From assembly GCA_035582835.1 (NCBI GenBank), contig JAYKAV010003152.1:79350-143349 (forward strand): 64,000 bases of DNA. The letters run 5' to 3'. Of the stretch, positions 12,001-25,660 are shown piece by piece; position 1 is the stretch's first letter; every line of letters starts with the position of its first letter. The position numbers and the translations under genes were made by a program. Under the pieces are notes generated by a model. That model saw only the letters and a program-made list of their open reading frames with translations. It was not told the origin of the DNA and did no database searches. The DNA is from Phoebastria nigripes (Eukaryota > Chordata > Aves > Procellariiformes > Diomedeidae).

Positions 12001-15000
12001 CAAAGAACTGCTAATCTCAACAAGTTATTTTAATCTAGTTTCTATATTCTGTAACGGAGTAATTGCTCTCTTGCTCACCGAAGTACTTCACGAGAACTTG
12101 TATTATCAAAGATTACCAAGAAAAAGCATGCTGTTAATCATTTAATTTCAACATAAACTCCTTTTTAGTTGAAATTAAAGAATTTATTCCTTTAAACTGT
12201 ATCTTCCTTATTTTATTTACAGACATTCTTACTGAAGTTCAGTTTTCACATAGCGTCACACACAAAATATCTACAAAATGCAGTGCACTGTGCCATGTAA
12301 TACTGACCAAAAAAGGAAATAAAAACCAAACCAAAAAAAAAAAAAAGGACACAGAACACTTAGAGCAAGGGTTTATTCACAAGGGGAAAAAAAGAAAGAA
12401 AAAAAAAAAGGGAGCTTTGTTTCGTTTTTTGCTTGGTGTTTCCCCCACCCAGAATGAATCCCGGCAAGCAGACAAGACAAAAAACCTCAGAAGAGAACAA
12501 ACCTGTCAGACTCCTTAATGTTTACTGCAAGAGAAAATTAATTATTTTTAACGCATACTAAACCACATTGATCATAGAGCAAAGAGAGTGAATCAATCCA
12601 ATATCCCTATTTCTGGATCTGCCAAGACTGTAAAAGATTTTTTTCCCTTACCAGCAGCTTTGAGTGTTACACTTTCTGGTACCCCACATAAATGACAATA
12701 GTGAAATAGCACTAGTCCTTGATATAGTACTACTATATGTATAACCTTGATATAGTACCCATAGAGACTGAGGTCTGTATCCTTCTATACTTTCCAAAAT
12801 GAGGAAGCAAAGTCAACAAGCCTTGTCCTCCATATTATTTTTACAAACCTATTCTAACCAAATACTGTGCCCGTGGAATCTAAGAACAACAAGATTTTGA
12901 ATCATAGCGTTATTTTGCATTCTCAAAATACATGAGTCCCTCCAACTGCTATGGTAGTATGGAGGATCACAAATGACAAAGAATCAGGGCTTGCAACCAA
13001 ACGTTCCTGTGCACATCTCAAGAGGCACCTAAAGGAACGCCTAGTCCAGCAGTTCTTATGAAATTTTCTAATACTCAGGAGAAAAATTAGTCTTATGGCT
13101 AGCAGATGAGTCTGCTAACAACAGAAGAGGGACAGAATTAGCGAAGACCACTTGTAAAAACCACGAATATCACCTTGAAGAGACCACATACCAAGCAGCT
13201 GAGCAATGGAAAGTCTTACAAGCCATGTTCAGAAAAAATATCTGCCTTTCAAGTAGATATTTTGCAACAGAGTCCTTATTCCCTGTGCCATTACATTCAG
13301 ACCATCCTGGCTACCAGCACCTGTGTACTTTATCTATAATTTAACTCGTTAATTGCAGAAAGGAAGGGAATGAATCTCCATTATTGCAGCAAGTCTGGTG
13401 GAGGAGGATAAAGCATAACACAATTTACCAAAATATGCATTGCAAATTTTCAAAATACAAGATCTAAGTGTTCTGTCTGGAGTTAGAACCGAAGTATAAG
13501 ATACCTTTAAAATGGTCTGCATGCAAAATAATTTTACTGGGGCAATTATATGAAATATTTCATTTTAAATATAAAAATCCAACAAAAACAGCCCCATGTA
13601 TATCCCCAGGAGAGCCCAAATCTGTAATTTGAAGGCCCAGAGACTGCTACCACTTGAATTACAAGAGTAAGCATTTCCCTCCCAACACATAGCAGCCAAA
13701 TGAAGACTGTGCACAGAAACACAACAGTGAAACCCTGTATTCAATCTAGAGGTCTATTCTGAACATGGTAAGGGAGCACCACTCTAACAAATGGATCACT
13801 AGCAGGCTTCACAATGCAGCAGAACAGAAAACTGCCTGCAGCTGACACACAGAACATCCTCCTCATCCAGCACAAAGGTAGGTCTGTGCTTCACTTGAAG
13901 TTTAGTTCTAGGGTTCTACCTCCTCCTGAAAAAACTCAGGTTTCTGCTACTCTAGCGTTATCCACACCGTTTCTCCTTTTAAGAGCAGGATAAAAGCTTT
14001 AAGATCTTTAAGTTTTAAGAGGGTTTTGTTTTTAAAACAAATAAACAAACAAACAAACAACCCACAAAAAACTCAAAACAACTTACCATTTGAGATATTA
14101 TTATGTACCAGTGAAACTTATTAAGCTTTGTTATTTTTAATCTACAGCTTCTTAAACCAGGAGTAAGATACTGGCAAAGCCTCTGAATTAGAAAGATAGT
14201 GGTGAGTTAACTCGCTTTGTAAGTGTTGCTTTAGCTGCTTTTTGCTTTTCTACAAAAAAAGAAAAAAAAGATATCTACAGATATCTTTGCTGTTTTCCAC
14301 AACTCTAAGAGAAAAAAACCCACCCTTCTTACCCCACGTTTCCCCCCTCACTAACACTGTTCATGTAACATAAAACATTTTTTAAAAAATCCTTTGTTTA
14401 CATTTGTGTTGCCTATGTACTTCATAGAAGTTTGCGGTACTTCATAAAAGTTTGGGGAAACCGTGAAAGTTCAGATCTGCAAAACAGTAGAAACGAAGAC
14501 AACTAAAGGTTCATACTTTAAATTCAGAACCATTGGCCATCTTTCACAGCACGGCACTTATCTTCCCCAAACATCTTGTTACCTCCTTCTTCACCACCAC
14601 CTCCTGTGAGACAGTGCCAGACCTACACCTCACCTCAGTGTAGCATCTTATCTGACTCAGACTCTGAAGTCTTTATGAACATCTTAATCATTTCCTAGCT
14701 GTACTTTTGCACTTCCACAACTGCCTTTCAAGAATCTCCGCATTCTGAATTTCCGTAGTCCAAAACACAGTTGCCGGATTCTGCCTGTATTTTAGAAGCA
14801 GGATTTCACCGCATGTTTTCACCTGCTTTTTCATACCCTGCCTCAGTTGTCACCCTGACTTTTAGATGCCTGTGAACTTAACCTATTTTCTCATCTCAAA
14901 CTATTTGGATTTTTCCCTGGAACTGTCAATACTTCAAAACTTTTTCATATCTTTCCCAGCTCAATCTAGAATCTACTCCTGGTTTTTAGATTATGAGTAA

Positions 15001-17535
15001 GTTCTACCATGCAATATGAAAATCCAGTGGAAAAACACAAGGAATAATTCAACTAATTTTGCCTCCCCCCCCATGGTACTAAGAATAATATCGGGAAAAG
15101 AATCTATAGTAATCTCCCTCAACAGCACCTCTACTGAAGTTACATAGTTTTGTTATTATAAGGAGCGTTGTAATTTTAAATGCAGCAAAATTTACAGTAG
15201 CTAAAGCTTTTACATGTTTCACAGAACAGTAGGGTTCTCCATACATGGCCCAGGAAGGGGCGTATCTAAAAGAGTTCAGATACAAGGATAGCAACAACTT
15301 TTACTACTCAAGAGCAGAGCACTCAAGTTCTCTCTATCTCCCTACTGTAAGCACAGACACACCCTGTCAACTGTTTAGTACACAGCAGGGAGTAGAAGAA
15401 ACTGAAAATAATACACAGAGACTTTGAGGTGGAACTTGACAATGTAGAATAAATCCTGTTGGAAATACTAATTTTGATATTACTGAGCATTCTTGCAAAA
15501 CAAAGTTCCCAAGGTTAGTTGTTGAGCCTCAGCCACTGCAATACCCATACTGTTGCAATACTTAGGGCTACCAGTTTTGCTCCGTTCTTCTGCCTTTCCA
15601 CAGCTGTCTTTCACTTTCAGGGTTTATAGTACTTTCTTTCTCTCTTCCTTTACCTCACTACTGCTTATTAAATAACTTCAGAGACCTGACTGCTTTAAGA
15701 TGCCAAAAAGTATGCTCGTGTCATATCAGAGGGGATTTCCACATATAAAAACATATTCCACATACTTGACCAATAGATATTACGTACACACATCCATTTG
15801 TACACATGGCAGTTCAAAGTATAAAATGAATTTAATGAGCTAAAACATATCCAATCCAACTTTTTTAAAAATCTAATTTAAATAAGGATCAGTTGTACCT
15901 TATGAACCTTTGCTCATGTGCCTTGTTGCGAGTCACACAGAAACTAAAGGAAGCAGAGAGAGGAAGGAATTAAGATAATAGAGAAACTAAGAGCACTGAG
16001 AAAATCCTCAGGAGTCTGTGGCTGCCACTCAGTCATTTAAACAAAGACAAATAACACTAATTCACTAGGTAAAGTGAATAATAAGGACCAGTAAAGTAAA
16101 GCCTACTCCACCAACACAAAATGAGGGGGAAAAAGAGCTGCAGAGATACATCTTTTTCCCTGTTACATCAGATACTTAACAGCGCTGCTCTGTTCATACC
16201 TATCGTATAAAGGGATTGGCTCAAAACTAAAAAACAATACACACTTTATATTTAGCTTGTTATTCCAAGAACCCTGTCTAGAAAAATAACATTTTTATCC
16301 TATCACAAGTCCATGATGATTCATAAGCAACCTTAAATCCTTACAAAGGAAGATTTATTGTGCTCTGCCCACTTCTATGACAAATCTGTAGTTTAGCTTT
16401 CTTTACTTTAAACCCACATATCTGCATGATTTGCTGAAAAAAGGCATATTTAACGGAACAGCTTTTCCAAAGATTACTCTCATATTTGGCATTTACCAGT
16501 ATCATACAATAATCTAGGCACAAAATATACTTTAACAGAAATAACAGTAAAGCATAGTATACTATTACAAATGTAATTAGCCAGAAACAGGCAGTGGAAG
16601 TACTACGCTACAAAAAGGTTTATTAGCAGATTAGTTTTTATATATATATAAAAAATATATAAAAAGCTGCTGAAACACAATCCTGGCTCAGCGAGCTAAA
16701 AATTAACCGTAACCTGAAATAATTGCTCTGCTTTTCAGGCAAATATCACACCCACATGCAAGTTTGAGATGTTATAAAAAACCCAGTGGTTAAACCAAGA
16801 GGTCCACATAATTATGATCACAGCAAGAACGACAGAAATCTTCGCTTTGAATGATAACACCAGGGTAATTGTAAACAGGGGCAATGAGATGTCCTTCGCG
16901 ATCTGTGCACCACTAGAAGTCCTTCTGTCGGGATCACAGTCACCTGCAGCTTCATTTCTTTAATCCTAATATATGTTTTTGTTTACCAACACTGAAAAAC
17001 AGTCTAAAATTATTCAAGAATTTGGAGGGAGAGGAGGGTGAAGAGCAATTTGGTTATTCATTTCCAATGTAGAAAAGATTTTTTCTCTTTTATGCATCTT
17101 TCGTTGTACTAGCCTTATTGGCACAGGTCAGTTTTATGTACAGCATATTTGGTTTGCTAAGAAACTGTATGAAAAACAAGAATATATGCTCATATATTTG
17201 AATATGTTACTACACCAGCCTACTACAAAGAGGAGTTCTCAGCAAGTTTATTAGCTTTTCGCACATGCATAAATATAACATTTGATATAACTAAGTCTTT
17301 CTAGGAATTAGGGGTTTAAGATTAAAATGTATCAATTTAGAATGAAATTATACAACCTGTGTTAACAAAGGAGTACATTGAAAAAAGCCAGTAAAAACAT
17401 AGCTAAATACACTTTATCTCTTACTCATCCACTTTATGATGCTAGAGTAATATTTTGGATGTCAGCCTCCTAAAGAAGGGTAAATGAGTAACTTTACCCC
17501 TACTTACCACAAGGAAAGTGAAAAAATTAACTTAC

Positions 17536-18079
17536 CTTTAACACTTTTTCTGTTAACATCAGCTCCTTTTTCAAGTAAATACTGAGCAATTTCTTTGTGG
17601 CCTTTGTAACATGAGATCATCAAGCACGTATGCCCATGACGATTTGATACTTCCAGGTCTGCTTTGTGCTCCACAAGATATTTTACTATTTCCAGGTGAC
17701 CATCAAAACAGGCAGCTCTAAGCGGCGTTGAATTTGTCAGAGTTGTATTGTTGACAGATGCACCGTGATCTAACAGACACTGAACCACCTTCAAGTGGCC
17801 AGCCGCCGATGCTGCCCATAATGGCGGAGCCCCCTCAATGGTCTCACCATCAAAATTCACCGAACCACCAACCTCTATCGACGCAGAGCAATGGTCCAAC
17901 AAGTATTCCACCATGTCAAGGTGACCATAACGGGCTGCCATCAGAAGTGGCGTGGCACCATTGGTCTTCTCTGACATCAGTAGGGCTACCTCTTCTCTTG
18001 TTTTGCTTGCCAATAACTTGGAAAGGAGCCGCAGCTTGCCATCACGAGCTGCATTGAACACCGCTGTCTTTAGATCCAT
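17536..18079 (-). CDS. FEM1C: FEM1C first coding exon (residues 1-181 plus one base)
   Basis: This exon encodes the start of FEM1C, beginning MDLKTAVFNAARDGK. It is made of ankyrin repeats that form the degron-binding groove, with repeat signatures such as GATPLLMAARYGHLDMV, APPLWAASAAGHLKVV, STPLRAACFDGHLEIV and GHTCLMISCYKGHKEIA. Asp77 and Asp126, which are known in human FEM1C to hold the C-terminal arginine of substrates, are both present. The exon ends at 17536, directly before the donor GTAAG. Exon lengths are 544 and 1310 nt, totalling 1854 nt, or 617 codons plus stop, identical to the human protein length. The initiator ATG at 18079 is the family start; no upstream in-frame extension resembles the family. 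Human FEM1C likewise has a non-coding first exon and two coding exons. Confidence 0.97.
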
Positions 18080-18359
18080 TTAGTCTGTACCTCTCTTCTT
18101 CTTGAAGGATACACACCTGCCTCTTTCAGAGTCAAAAGCTTACTGGAAATGCACAGCCCAAACAGAATGTCCCCAGCTTCTTCTCTGATCAGTTACATCT
18201 AGATGGGACAACATGGAGACTCTGAACAGGGTCCTGACAAAGCACAGGCTGTGCTTGTTATAAATCTGCAGGAGAAAGAACTCTGGATGTTTTCACCTCC
18301 TACTTCGCAAACAAGCAACCGCAACTATATTTTTCTACAGCTATACCCAAACAACTCGC

Positions 18360-19340
18360 TGCTGTGGTGCATCGACATCCAGCCGCCTTCCTTGGGACCC
18401 CCCCGGGCTGCGCGGTGCCCCCTGAGGAAAGCTGCTGGGGGGGAGGGGGGCTGATCCCACCAGCGTGTTATCCATACCAGCCGCAGAAAAATCCTCGTCT
18501 CCCTTACAGCGTTACGAGTCGCACCCCCGACTTGTTTTGAGGCGTAGCCTAAGGGAAGAGCCCCCCTTGCTCCCTGCTCCCCCAAGGTGCCCCGCAGACA
18601 CGCACCCCACGGGGGAAAGCCAGGCGGGGAAAGCGCCGCACGCCCCGGCCGCCGCGCTTTGGCCCAGTCTCAGGCGGTAAGAAGAGTCTGAGCCTGCCCT
18701 CTCCCTCACGACCACCCTCAGCCCAGCTAGAGGCCCGCCGCCCCCCCTCAAAGCGAGCCCCCTCAGCGAGCCCCCTCCCCCACCCTCCCTTCCCTCAGGG
18801 CCCCAAACCCGCTCCCAGCTCCCCCACAGCCGCCCCGGCCTCCCCGCCGGCCCGGAGCCGGCCAGAAAGGGCCGCCAGGCTGCGGGTTACCTTCCCGGGC
18901 CGCTACCGGCCCCCTCCTGCCGCAGCCGGCCTCACAGGGAAGCGCCCGCCACCGCCCCCCGCGCCCCGTCCAGCTCCTCCATGACAGCCNGCCCCCGCCA
19001 CCCAGAACCGGCCCTGCGCCCGGGGCGCGGCGCGGCGCAGCCTCCTGGGCGCGGCTGGGACCAATCAGAAAAGGGCGCGGGCGCCCGCCAGCCACTCGCA
19101 GCGGGGCTGGGGGCGGGACTACGCCGCCGCTCAAGGGAGGCGGAGAGGGCGGCGGCTGGCCGCTAGGGGGCGGGCGCGGGCGCTCCCCGGCGCCGCACCC
19201 CGCTATAGCGCGAGTGGGCGGCGGGGGGCTCGGGGCTTGTTGCGGGGGTCGGAGCTGGTTGTGCAGCCCCCCCCCCGCGAGGACCTCGCCGCCCCCCCCC
19301 GCAGGGTTCCTCGCATGGGGGGGCAGCACAACCGCATGGG
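18360..19340 (-). promoter_or_regulatory. CpG-island promoter of FEM1C
   Basis: The region is sharply GC- and CpG-rich compared with AT-rich surroundings. It lies just upstream of the FEM1C start codon. It contains a CCAAT box in the context GACCAATCAG at 19061-19065, matching NF-Y preference, and several GC boxes such as GGGGGCGGGACTA near 19109 and GGGGGCGGGCGCG near 19164. It has no convincing TATA box. The layout suits a broad, housekeeping-type start for a minus-strand transcript beginning near 18.95-19.05 kb. One N lies at about 18990. The non-coding first exon probably sits inside this island. Confidence 0.85.
18891..19030 (-). other. Candidate non-coding first exon of FEM1C
   Basis: On the minus strand a good donor, CGGGAAG then GTAACC, ends an exon at 18891. 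The start is inferred from the CCAAT box about 70-100 bp upstream and is only approximate. The matching acceptor could be a strong pyrimidine tract ending in CTGCAG, which would start the next exon at 18265, giving a 5' UTR of about 186 nt before the ATG at 18079. This fits the three-exon layout of mammalian FEM1C. Confidence 0.4.
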
Positions 19341-19713
19341 GCAAAAGATACCATCTCTATGCCTTATTAAGTAGTAAATTTTGGGTGAAATGTCCGATTT
19401 TTGCAGCGCAGAGGATGCTCTGGCTCTGGATAACATCGCTGTTTGGTGTAAAATTTGCTTTTTCTGACGTTGCACGTGGCTTGCTACAGTCTTAGCATGT
19501 AACATTTGGTTCATTCCTATAATAATAAAAAGGGAGAAAGATCTTTAAAATGCTGTACCTGAGCAAGGAAATGTAACTTCTGTCACAACCAAGTATATGA
19601 TCTGCAAGCCCCAGAAAGGAGGGACACCGTACGCAGAAACAAACTTGGAGATGACCCATGGGTGTTAACAGGCAGTAATTTGGACATCAATTTGCAATGC
19701 AATCTAGTAGACA

Positions 19714-19745
19714 CCCCCCCCCCCCAAAAAAAAAAAAAAAAAAAA
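19714..19745. repeat. C12 then A20 homopolymer tract
   Basis: Twelve C are followed directly by twenty A, just outside the FEM1C CpG island. Lengths may be unreliable in the assembly. Confidence 0.9.
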
Positions 19746-22700
19746 GGCAAAACCCAAAACAAAAACAATAAAAAAGAGAAAACAGTGCAATTTGCAATTT
19801 TATGTCCAGAAGCAATATAGTGCAGCCTGGGTTGCCGTTTGTCCTTTTGTACCCTGCGTTGGCAAGAAGGCTGCCAATTGCTTTGCCCGCAAACCTCAGA
19901 ACCAGAAAGATGAAAACAACCTGACAGGGATTTAGAGAAGAGCAATCAAAATGATTAAGGAGCTGGTGGTATTAATTTATGGAGAGAGATTAAAAGATGT
20001 AACTGTGTGTAAATGCTAAATTAGAAGTAAGTAGGGGTAAGAACAATAGAGAACTTTTTCAGGAGATGTGAGTGGAACGGAGGAACTATTTGAAGAGTTT
20101 TACAAGCTTTAGTCAACAGCAATTGGGAAGAAAATGAAGGGAGAAAAGCGCATGCTTAGCATCAAAAATAATATCCTGGTAGGGAGGCTTTGTCAAGCCA
20201 GAAAAATCATTTAGCAGTTGTGGGAGCTCATTGATAGAGGCATTTGTGACAGGGCTGTGCAAATCATATCACATATAAATAAGGTACTGTAGGGAACAGT
20301 TCTGTGCTGGAGGGAACATGGAGATGATAACCTGACAGACCTTTCCCCTTCAGTCCCTGGAGTTTTCGGGGCGGGTGCCATGCAGCGCAGTCAGCACTGA
20401 TGGACCTGCAAACTACAGGGCTTCATGGTCGCTTGTAAAGTAGCAGATGCAGCAGCGCTTGTATGGATGTCAAACACGGGCACGTCCCCGCTCCCTCCTG
20501 GCTCTGAATTAGGCCAAGGTCCTGGGACAGGGTCCACGGGAAGAAAATCAGGCAGGCAGGCCAGAGGGGAATGGGAATGGCTTCTGCAGAGAGCTCCTGC
20601 CTGGACCATGGCAGAAGATGAACCCTGGCAGGCAGCTGTGAGGCACACAGCCTGTCCGACCACCGGGCTGCTTCTGTAAATAAAAATCTCTGTCTCCTGT
20701 GCAAATAATAGATCTGCCTTGATATTTCAGAAATCGACCTTACAGTCACTAGGTGTGGGCATCTATGAATTAAGCAGAGAAATAAATTATTAAAGAAAAT
20801 TTGACAGGAGTTATACTTCTCCAAACGCCCTGCTGCCATCCTTCTTTTTCATACCTTGATATACATACATCTTCAACAATTATTTAATCGCATTTATATT
20901 TTATAAAGGCCATTCTCAGGACGTGAGTGGACTTAGGGAGGTCTGACAATGCAGCTGCATCCTGACCACTGTTGTACGTGTTTCACACTTCCACGCTGCC
21001 CCGTGGAGGCAGCACTTGCTCGGCAGTACCTGGCTCCGGAGGGGCACCGTGAGCCATGGGTTCGGGTATGGCCCCAGCCAGCGCTTCCCCGCTGCAGTTA
21101 TTTTCTGACTCCCAGAATGGGCCTAAGCCCTGCTTCCCAGAGGTAAAAGACAAATATTTTGACCCAGTGTACCTGAAGCACCGTGAAAACAAGAGATACC
21201 GATTCCTTCTTTAACGTTTGAACTTTAATCATTCGTAGCCAGTCAACCTGGTTGCTAATGTGGAGACATGGTGCCAGACACAACTTCATCTGGCTTACCT
21301 CCCCCTCTCTTGTGGCCCTGTGCTGGATGTAGGAATAACGGCCCCATGCCCACAGGGAAGAGGGGCGTGTTGTCAGACTGGGATTTTTGGTGGTGCCCCC
21401 AAATGCAGCCCACGCCATTGAAAAGACCAGTTAGCCTTGATGCTTGATCTTTTTTTTCTTCCCCAAAATATACTCTGTTTTTGAAAGCTGTGAGTGGAGA
21501 ACGGTGTTAAGTGGAATAATAGCATGTGTTGCAATGGCTTAGTTCTCACCTCAGGGTATTCTTGTCCTCACAGCTATTCACGGGAGACAGCAGAAGAGAT
21601 TTGTCACATACACAAGGGACTAAGGCGTTACCCACCTTGCAGACACCTATGGCTTGGTGTGGAGCAGTCCTCCCCTCGGTGCCTGCATCATGCCTCTGTG
21701 GCACTGTGTCTCACAGACCAGCGTTTTACTGTTGCATCCACAGCCTTAGTTCCAGATTGAAGAAGAGATGTCCATTTTGTGTACAAATGTTAATACCATA
21801 AGGAAAAACTCACAGGTCACCAGACAATGCTTGATGGAGTGCTTCATCTGAACCAGCGGAAGGGTTTTCAGGACTGCCATTGATAACATTTTGGGAGACT
21901 AATTCTGTTTTTAGCAAGATATCCGGTTGTGAGGGGCTGTATTACTAGTTTCATCCCTTCAGTTCTTTATCCTTATGTCCCAAAGGACAGAAGAGGATGG
22001 TGCAGAGCTTGCTTTCTCCTCGAGGCAGGCTATATACAGCAATACAGCAAAGAGAAACCTCTGCCACATCTCAGTTGTTAGCTTCGGCACTAGAAGCAAT
22101 ACATCTACATTTACATGGTGATTTCCTCAAATTTTTTGTCCCGCTTTTCTTCATGCACCACGCAGTATCCCCAGCATGACTATACCTCTGTTAGGCCCTG
22201 AGCTAACTCAGAAAACTGTGTTGCATTTTGCAAGGTGGACATGCACTCCAGCTGCTCTGCGTGGTGTATGTAGCTCATGTCTTACCTAAACTGGCACTCA
22301 GTCCCCTATGCAGAGCTCGCTGAGAGTTAGGTCAGGAAGGGAATATAGAGTATAGGATCAGGAAGGCTCCCAGGAAGGGGAGCTGGAGCAGACAACGAAT
22401 TGAGCAGAGAGGTGCCTAAGGCATCTGTGAGCAAATGCCAGCATGTGAGCCAAGGCCAAATTATTCAATAAACTGAAATACCTGTTGAAGCACAGCCTGA
22501 ATCCTAGGTCTTCCCTGAGGCACCTTGACCACCAGGCGAGGAGGTGGTGATGGCAAACTCCTGTCATCTGCTGCCAAACTTACCTTAGTAAAGCCTCCTT
22601 CCTGGCTGCCGGTGCTTGCCCCCACCTCTGGCAGCCCCAGTGGTGGCACAGATGCTGGCAGTGATACTGTTGCTGTCACTCACTCTTACCCATGAATATT

Positions 22701-25635
22701 TATGCATTTTCATACGAAGCAGAAGAGCTTCGCAAGGACTGACAGAGACACCTGCCCTGGAAACGTCTGCGCCCAGGGGCTGCGACACCTTCTGCGGCAG
22801 TGGGAGATGCCTGCACCACCAGTGAGCCAGCCAGGGGATGCAAGTCTGCGCCCCGGGGCTGGGGTGAGGGCTCGAGGTACCGGCAGCACCTCCTCACCCT
22901 GCCTGGGCCTGAGCAACATCTGCACGTGCTGCATCGCAAAGCATCCCTCTCTCCCTCAGGACAGCAAGCACCACGGGCCTTGCACACATGCTCGTGTTGG
23001 GGAGATTGCACAGATGAGGTAGTTGCGTATTTATGCTAAGTCTCCTAAAACGTGATTGCTTACTTTAGGTGACGTTAGTGATCCAAATGTTCACCCTTTG
23101 GTTTAAAACCCCATCCCTTTGTAGGCAAGTCCACTGTGGGCAAGCCAGATAACAAAGTTTCTTCTTGTTTAACTGGCAACTGTTGCTTGTATTGTCCTGT
23201 CAACAAAACTCTGGGAGCTGAATTCATTAGTTGTGTAAGTGGACAAACTTGGTGCAGATTGGTGTGAAAATTGTATGAGAGGTTACGAGCTCGCTGAAGA
23301 TGTGGGTCTGCAGGAGCTGAAAAGTTTTGGCAGGTTTGCTGAACCCCTGCAAGCTGTGAGCTTTCCTTGTCCTTTGGCACTTAACTCACAGCCAACACCA
23401 GAAACCGTCTGCAGCCCGTGTGTGGACACAGAATAAGACAGAGAAGTCTGGTCCTGGGAAGTACCTCATTTCTCAAGAGGGAATAAGCGTCTCTGCCTAT
23501 TCACCCTGGAGTGTAAGGATGACATTTTGTTTCCAGTGAAGTCAGCTGAGCCAGGGCTTCACCCCCAGTATCCATAACAATATCTGGCTCACTAATTTTC
23601 TCTAGTTGTACTATGAAAACAGGGAAATAAGAAGAAATCNATAATCAGTTTGTTTACAATTTGTAAAAAACTTGTACAACTCATACTAATTTTATAGGCC
23701 ATTAAATTATACATTTGTACATGTGTATGCATGTATGTATGTATGTGTATATAATGGAAACAGTTTATAGATTAACTTCCCTAAAATACACACAGTGGTT
23801 TAGTAATGGAAATATGCTACAGGAGGCAGGTGCTACTCCACATGATGTGGGTATTTCTAAAAGGTACAAGTAAGGCAAGTTTACAAATATCCTCATAAAG
23901 GGAGTTCAGGGTTTTTAAACAGTCTAATTAACCTACATCTTTCCTCACTATTCTGTAGTGGTATTTGATGTGCAAGCTGCAAAATTTCCTTTCCTCCCTC
24001 TCTGCTGCCTCTGGTGCTAATTCAAGAGGTTGAAAGCACATTGACAGAGGTTGCAATTTTCAGAAATTCAAACATTTCTATCGTTAAAATCAGTGGCAGA
24101 TGTGCACCTAGCCTTTAGGTCAGTATTTGCCAAGCTTGTGAAAGCTGAATTTCCCTCCAAGAACACAAACCCAATTTTCTTCCTCTCCTGGCAATCCCTA
24201 GCATGCATTGTAAAAGACCTGCGCGTCTGAATTCATACATCCAAAGACATTCCTGCTAGCCAGTGCACGACCATACCATTGCCTCTCCAGTAACAATAGC
24301 CTGGCGTTTTGGGAGAGGCTGGCCTAGGCTGCATAACAGATCTTGAGCAGTAAAACTTGTAAATTTAACATGGCAGAATTTAAATATAACAAAAGCAACT
24401 GCCAGAGTAAAATTCTCTGCCAAAGCAACATTTGCAATTTACAAAATAATTTCAGATTCATCAGTACAGTTGTTGTAAGTCAATAGTTGGCTAAGCTGTA
24501 GATAACAAATGCATCAAAAATTAGCTTACCATTAAAAATTAGCTCACTGTACTTTAACCATGCCATTATTAGGTAGAGCCAGTTGTGTTCATGTTGCTAG
24601 CCATGCTGGGGTCGAACCGTGCTCTGCCATGGTGTGATCTTCTACCAGAGATATGTTGGGCATGCACTGTGACTTTGCTTTCAGTCGGTTGGTTTGACTA
24701 ATTCTTTGCTCTGTTAAACTTTGGGTTGTGCCCTTGTGACACCAGAAGCATCTCCTGTCCCACAGGCTACATGCATTCTGGTATATTATAGATGTGAAAC
24801 TGCCAGAACAGGCTGCTCACAGTCTCTTTGCTGCCCTTTTTTTACCCCATACATATTGTCCCCCCATTATTTTCCTTTCTTTGCTCCCGGGCCAAGGAAA
24901 GGATGGGCCTAACAGTGTTGATAAAGATATACAGAATTTTAGCTATTGAATTCACAAGATTTCCACAGTGGGTGGAATAAAAAATACGTAACATCCTCTG
25001 CTTTCCAAGTATAGAACAGACATTTCACCTACAATGAAACCTACTAGGCTGGTCATGATACTTGGGAATATGCATTTTTAACTCCCAGGCATTTGTACAG
25101 ACCTCTTCACTAATTCACTGCAGAGAAAAACTAAGGAGCTGATCAGCCAGGGAGCACTCTGAGCTGATGGAAAGCTCAAAAGGCTCCAGGGGGTCCAAAA
25201 TAGTTGGAAGCAAACATCCATGTGGTAAAGCTACTTTTCCTCAAATAGATGTCAGTAGAAGGGAGGGCCCCAGGGTAATCAGAGAAATACTCCGTTTGCC
25301 GTAAGCACCAGCCAGCACTAGCGCAGAGAGCAAACAAAACAGAGTACAAGTGCTAGGCAACGGTCTGGATTGCAACACGCCACACGCTGCAGCTTCTGCA
25401 GAAGCTGCTGAGTGGCTGGGAGCATGCCGGTAGTATTTCAGTCCTTGGCTTCAGATGCAAGTGCTATAAGCGTCCCTACATTTTAGTCATCTGCAGCTGT
25501 AACTGTCATTGGAAGTCTGCAGAGGCACCGAGCAGTTCAGACGAGCTGTGACCTTTTACATTGCCATATATATCCAGAAACCTTTCTGTCTGTAGCAAAG
25601 AATCCCAGTTCCCAGAGGTTTCTGGTGACGTGGGG

Positions 25636-25660
25636 GTGTGTGTGCGTACGCACGCACACA
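25636..25660. repeat. Alternating purine-pyrimidine tract with central palindrome
   Basis: Twenty-five bases alternate strictly G/A with T/C, running from GTGTGTG through CGTACG to CACACA. The core GTGCGTACGCAC at 25642-25653 is a perfect 12-bp palindrome. Such tracts can adopt Z-DNA or cruciform structure. No function is implied. Confidence 0.85.

Larger units (their letters stand above)
4083..17535 (-). other. FEM1C: FEM1C intron between the two coding exons
   Basis: This is a 13.45-kb AT-rich intron bounded by GTAAG at the 17535 end and a pyrimidine tract plus CAG at the 4083 end. It contains the CR1 copy at 4.43-6.45 kb, a 20-A run followed by a 19-N assembly gap (8988-9006), and several simple A/T-rich runs. 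The remaining short open frames match no family I know and look like chance. Confidence 0.9.

Noticed and set aside
18763..19344. 193-codon minus-strand Pro/Gly/Arg-rich frame in the CpG island
   Set aside because: Low-complexity composition is expected from CpG-island sequence, and an N lies inside. The FEM1C first exon is known to be non-coding in mammals.
24601..24660. Possible tRNA because of a GGTCGAACC-like T-loop sequence
   Set aside because: No acceptor stem or anticodon arm could be folded around it.
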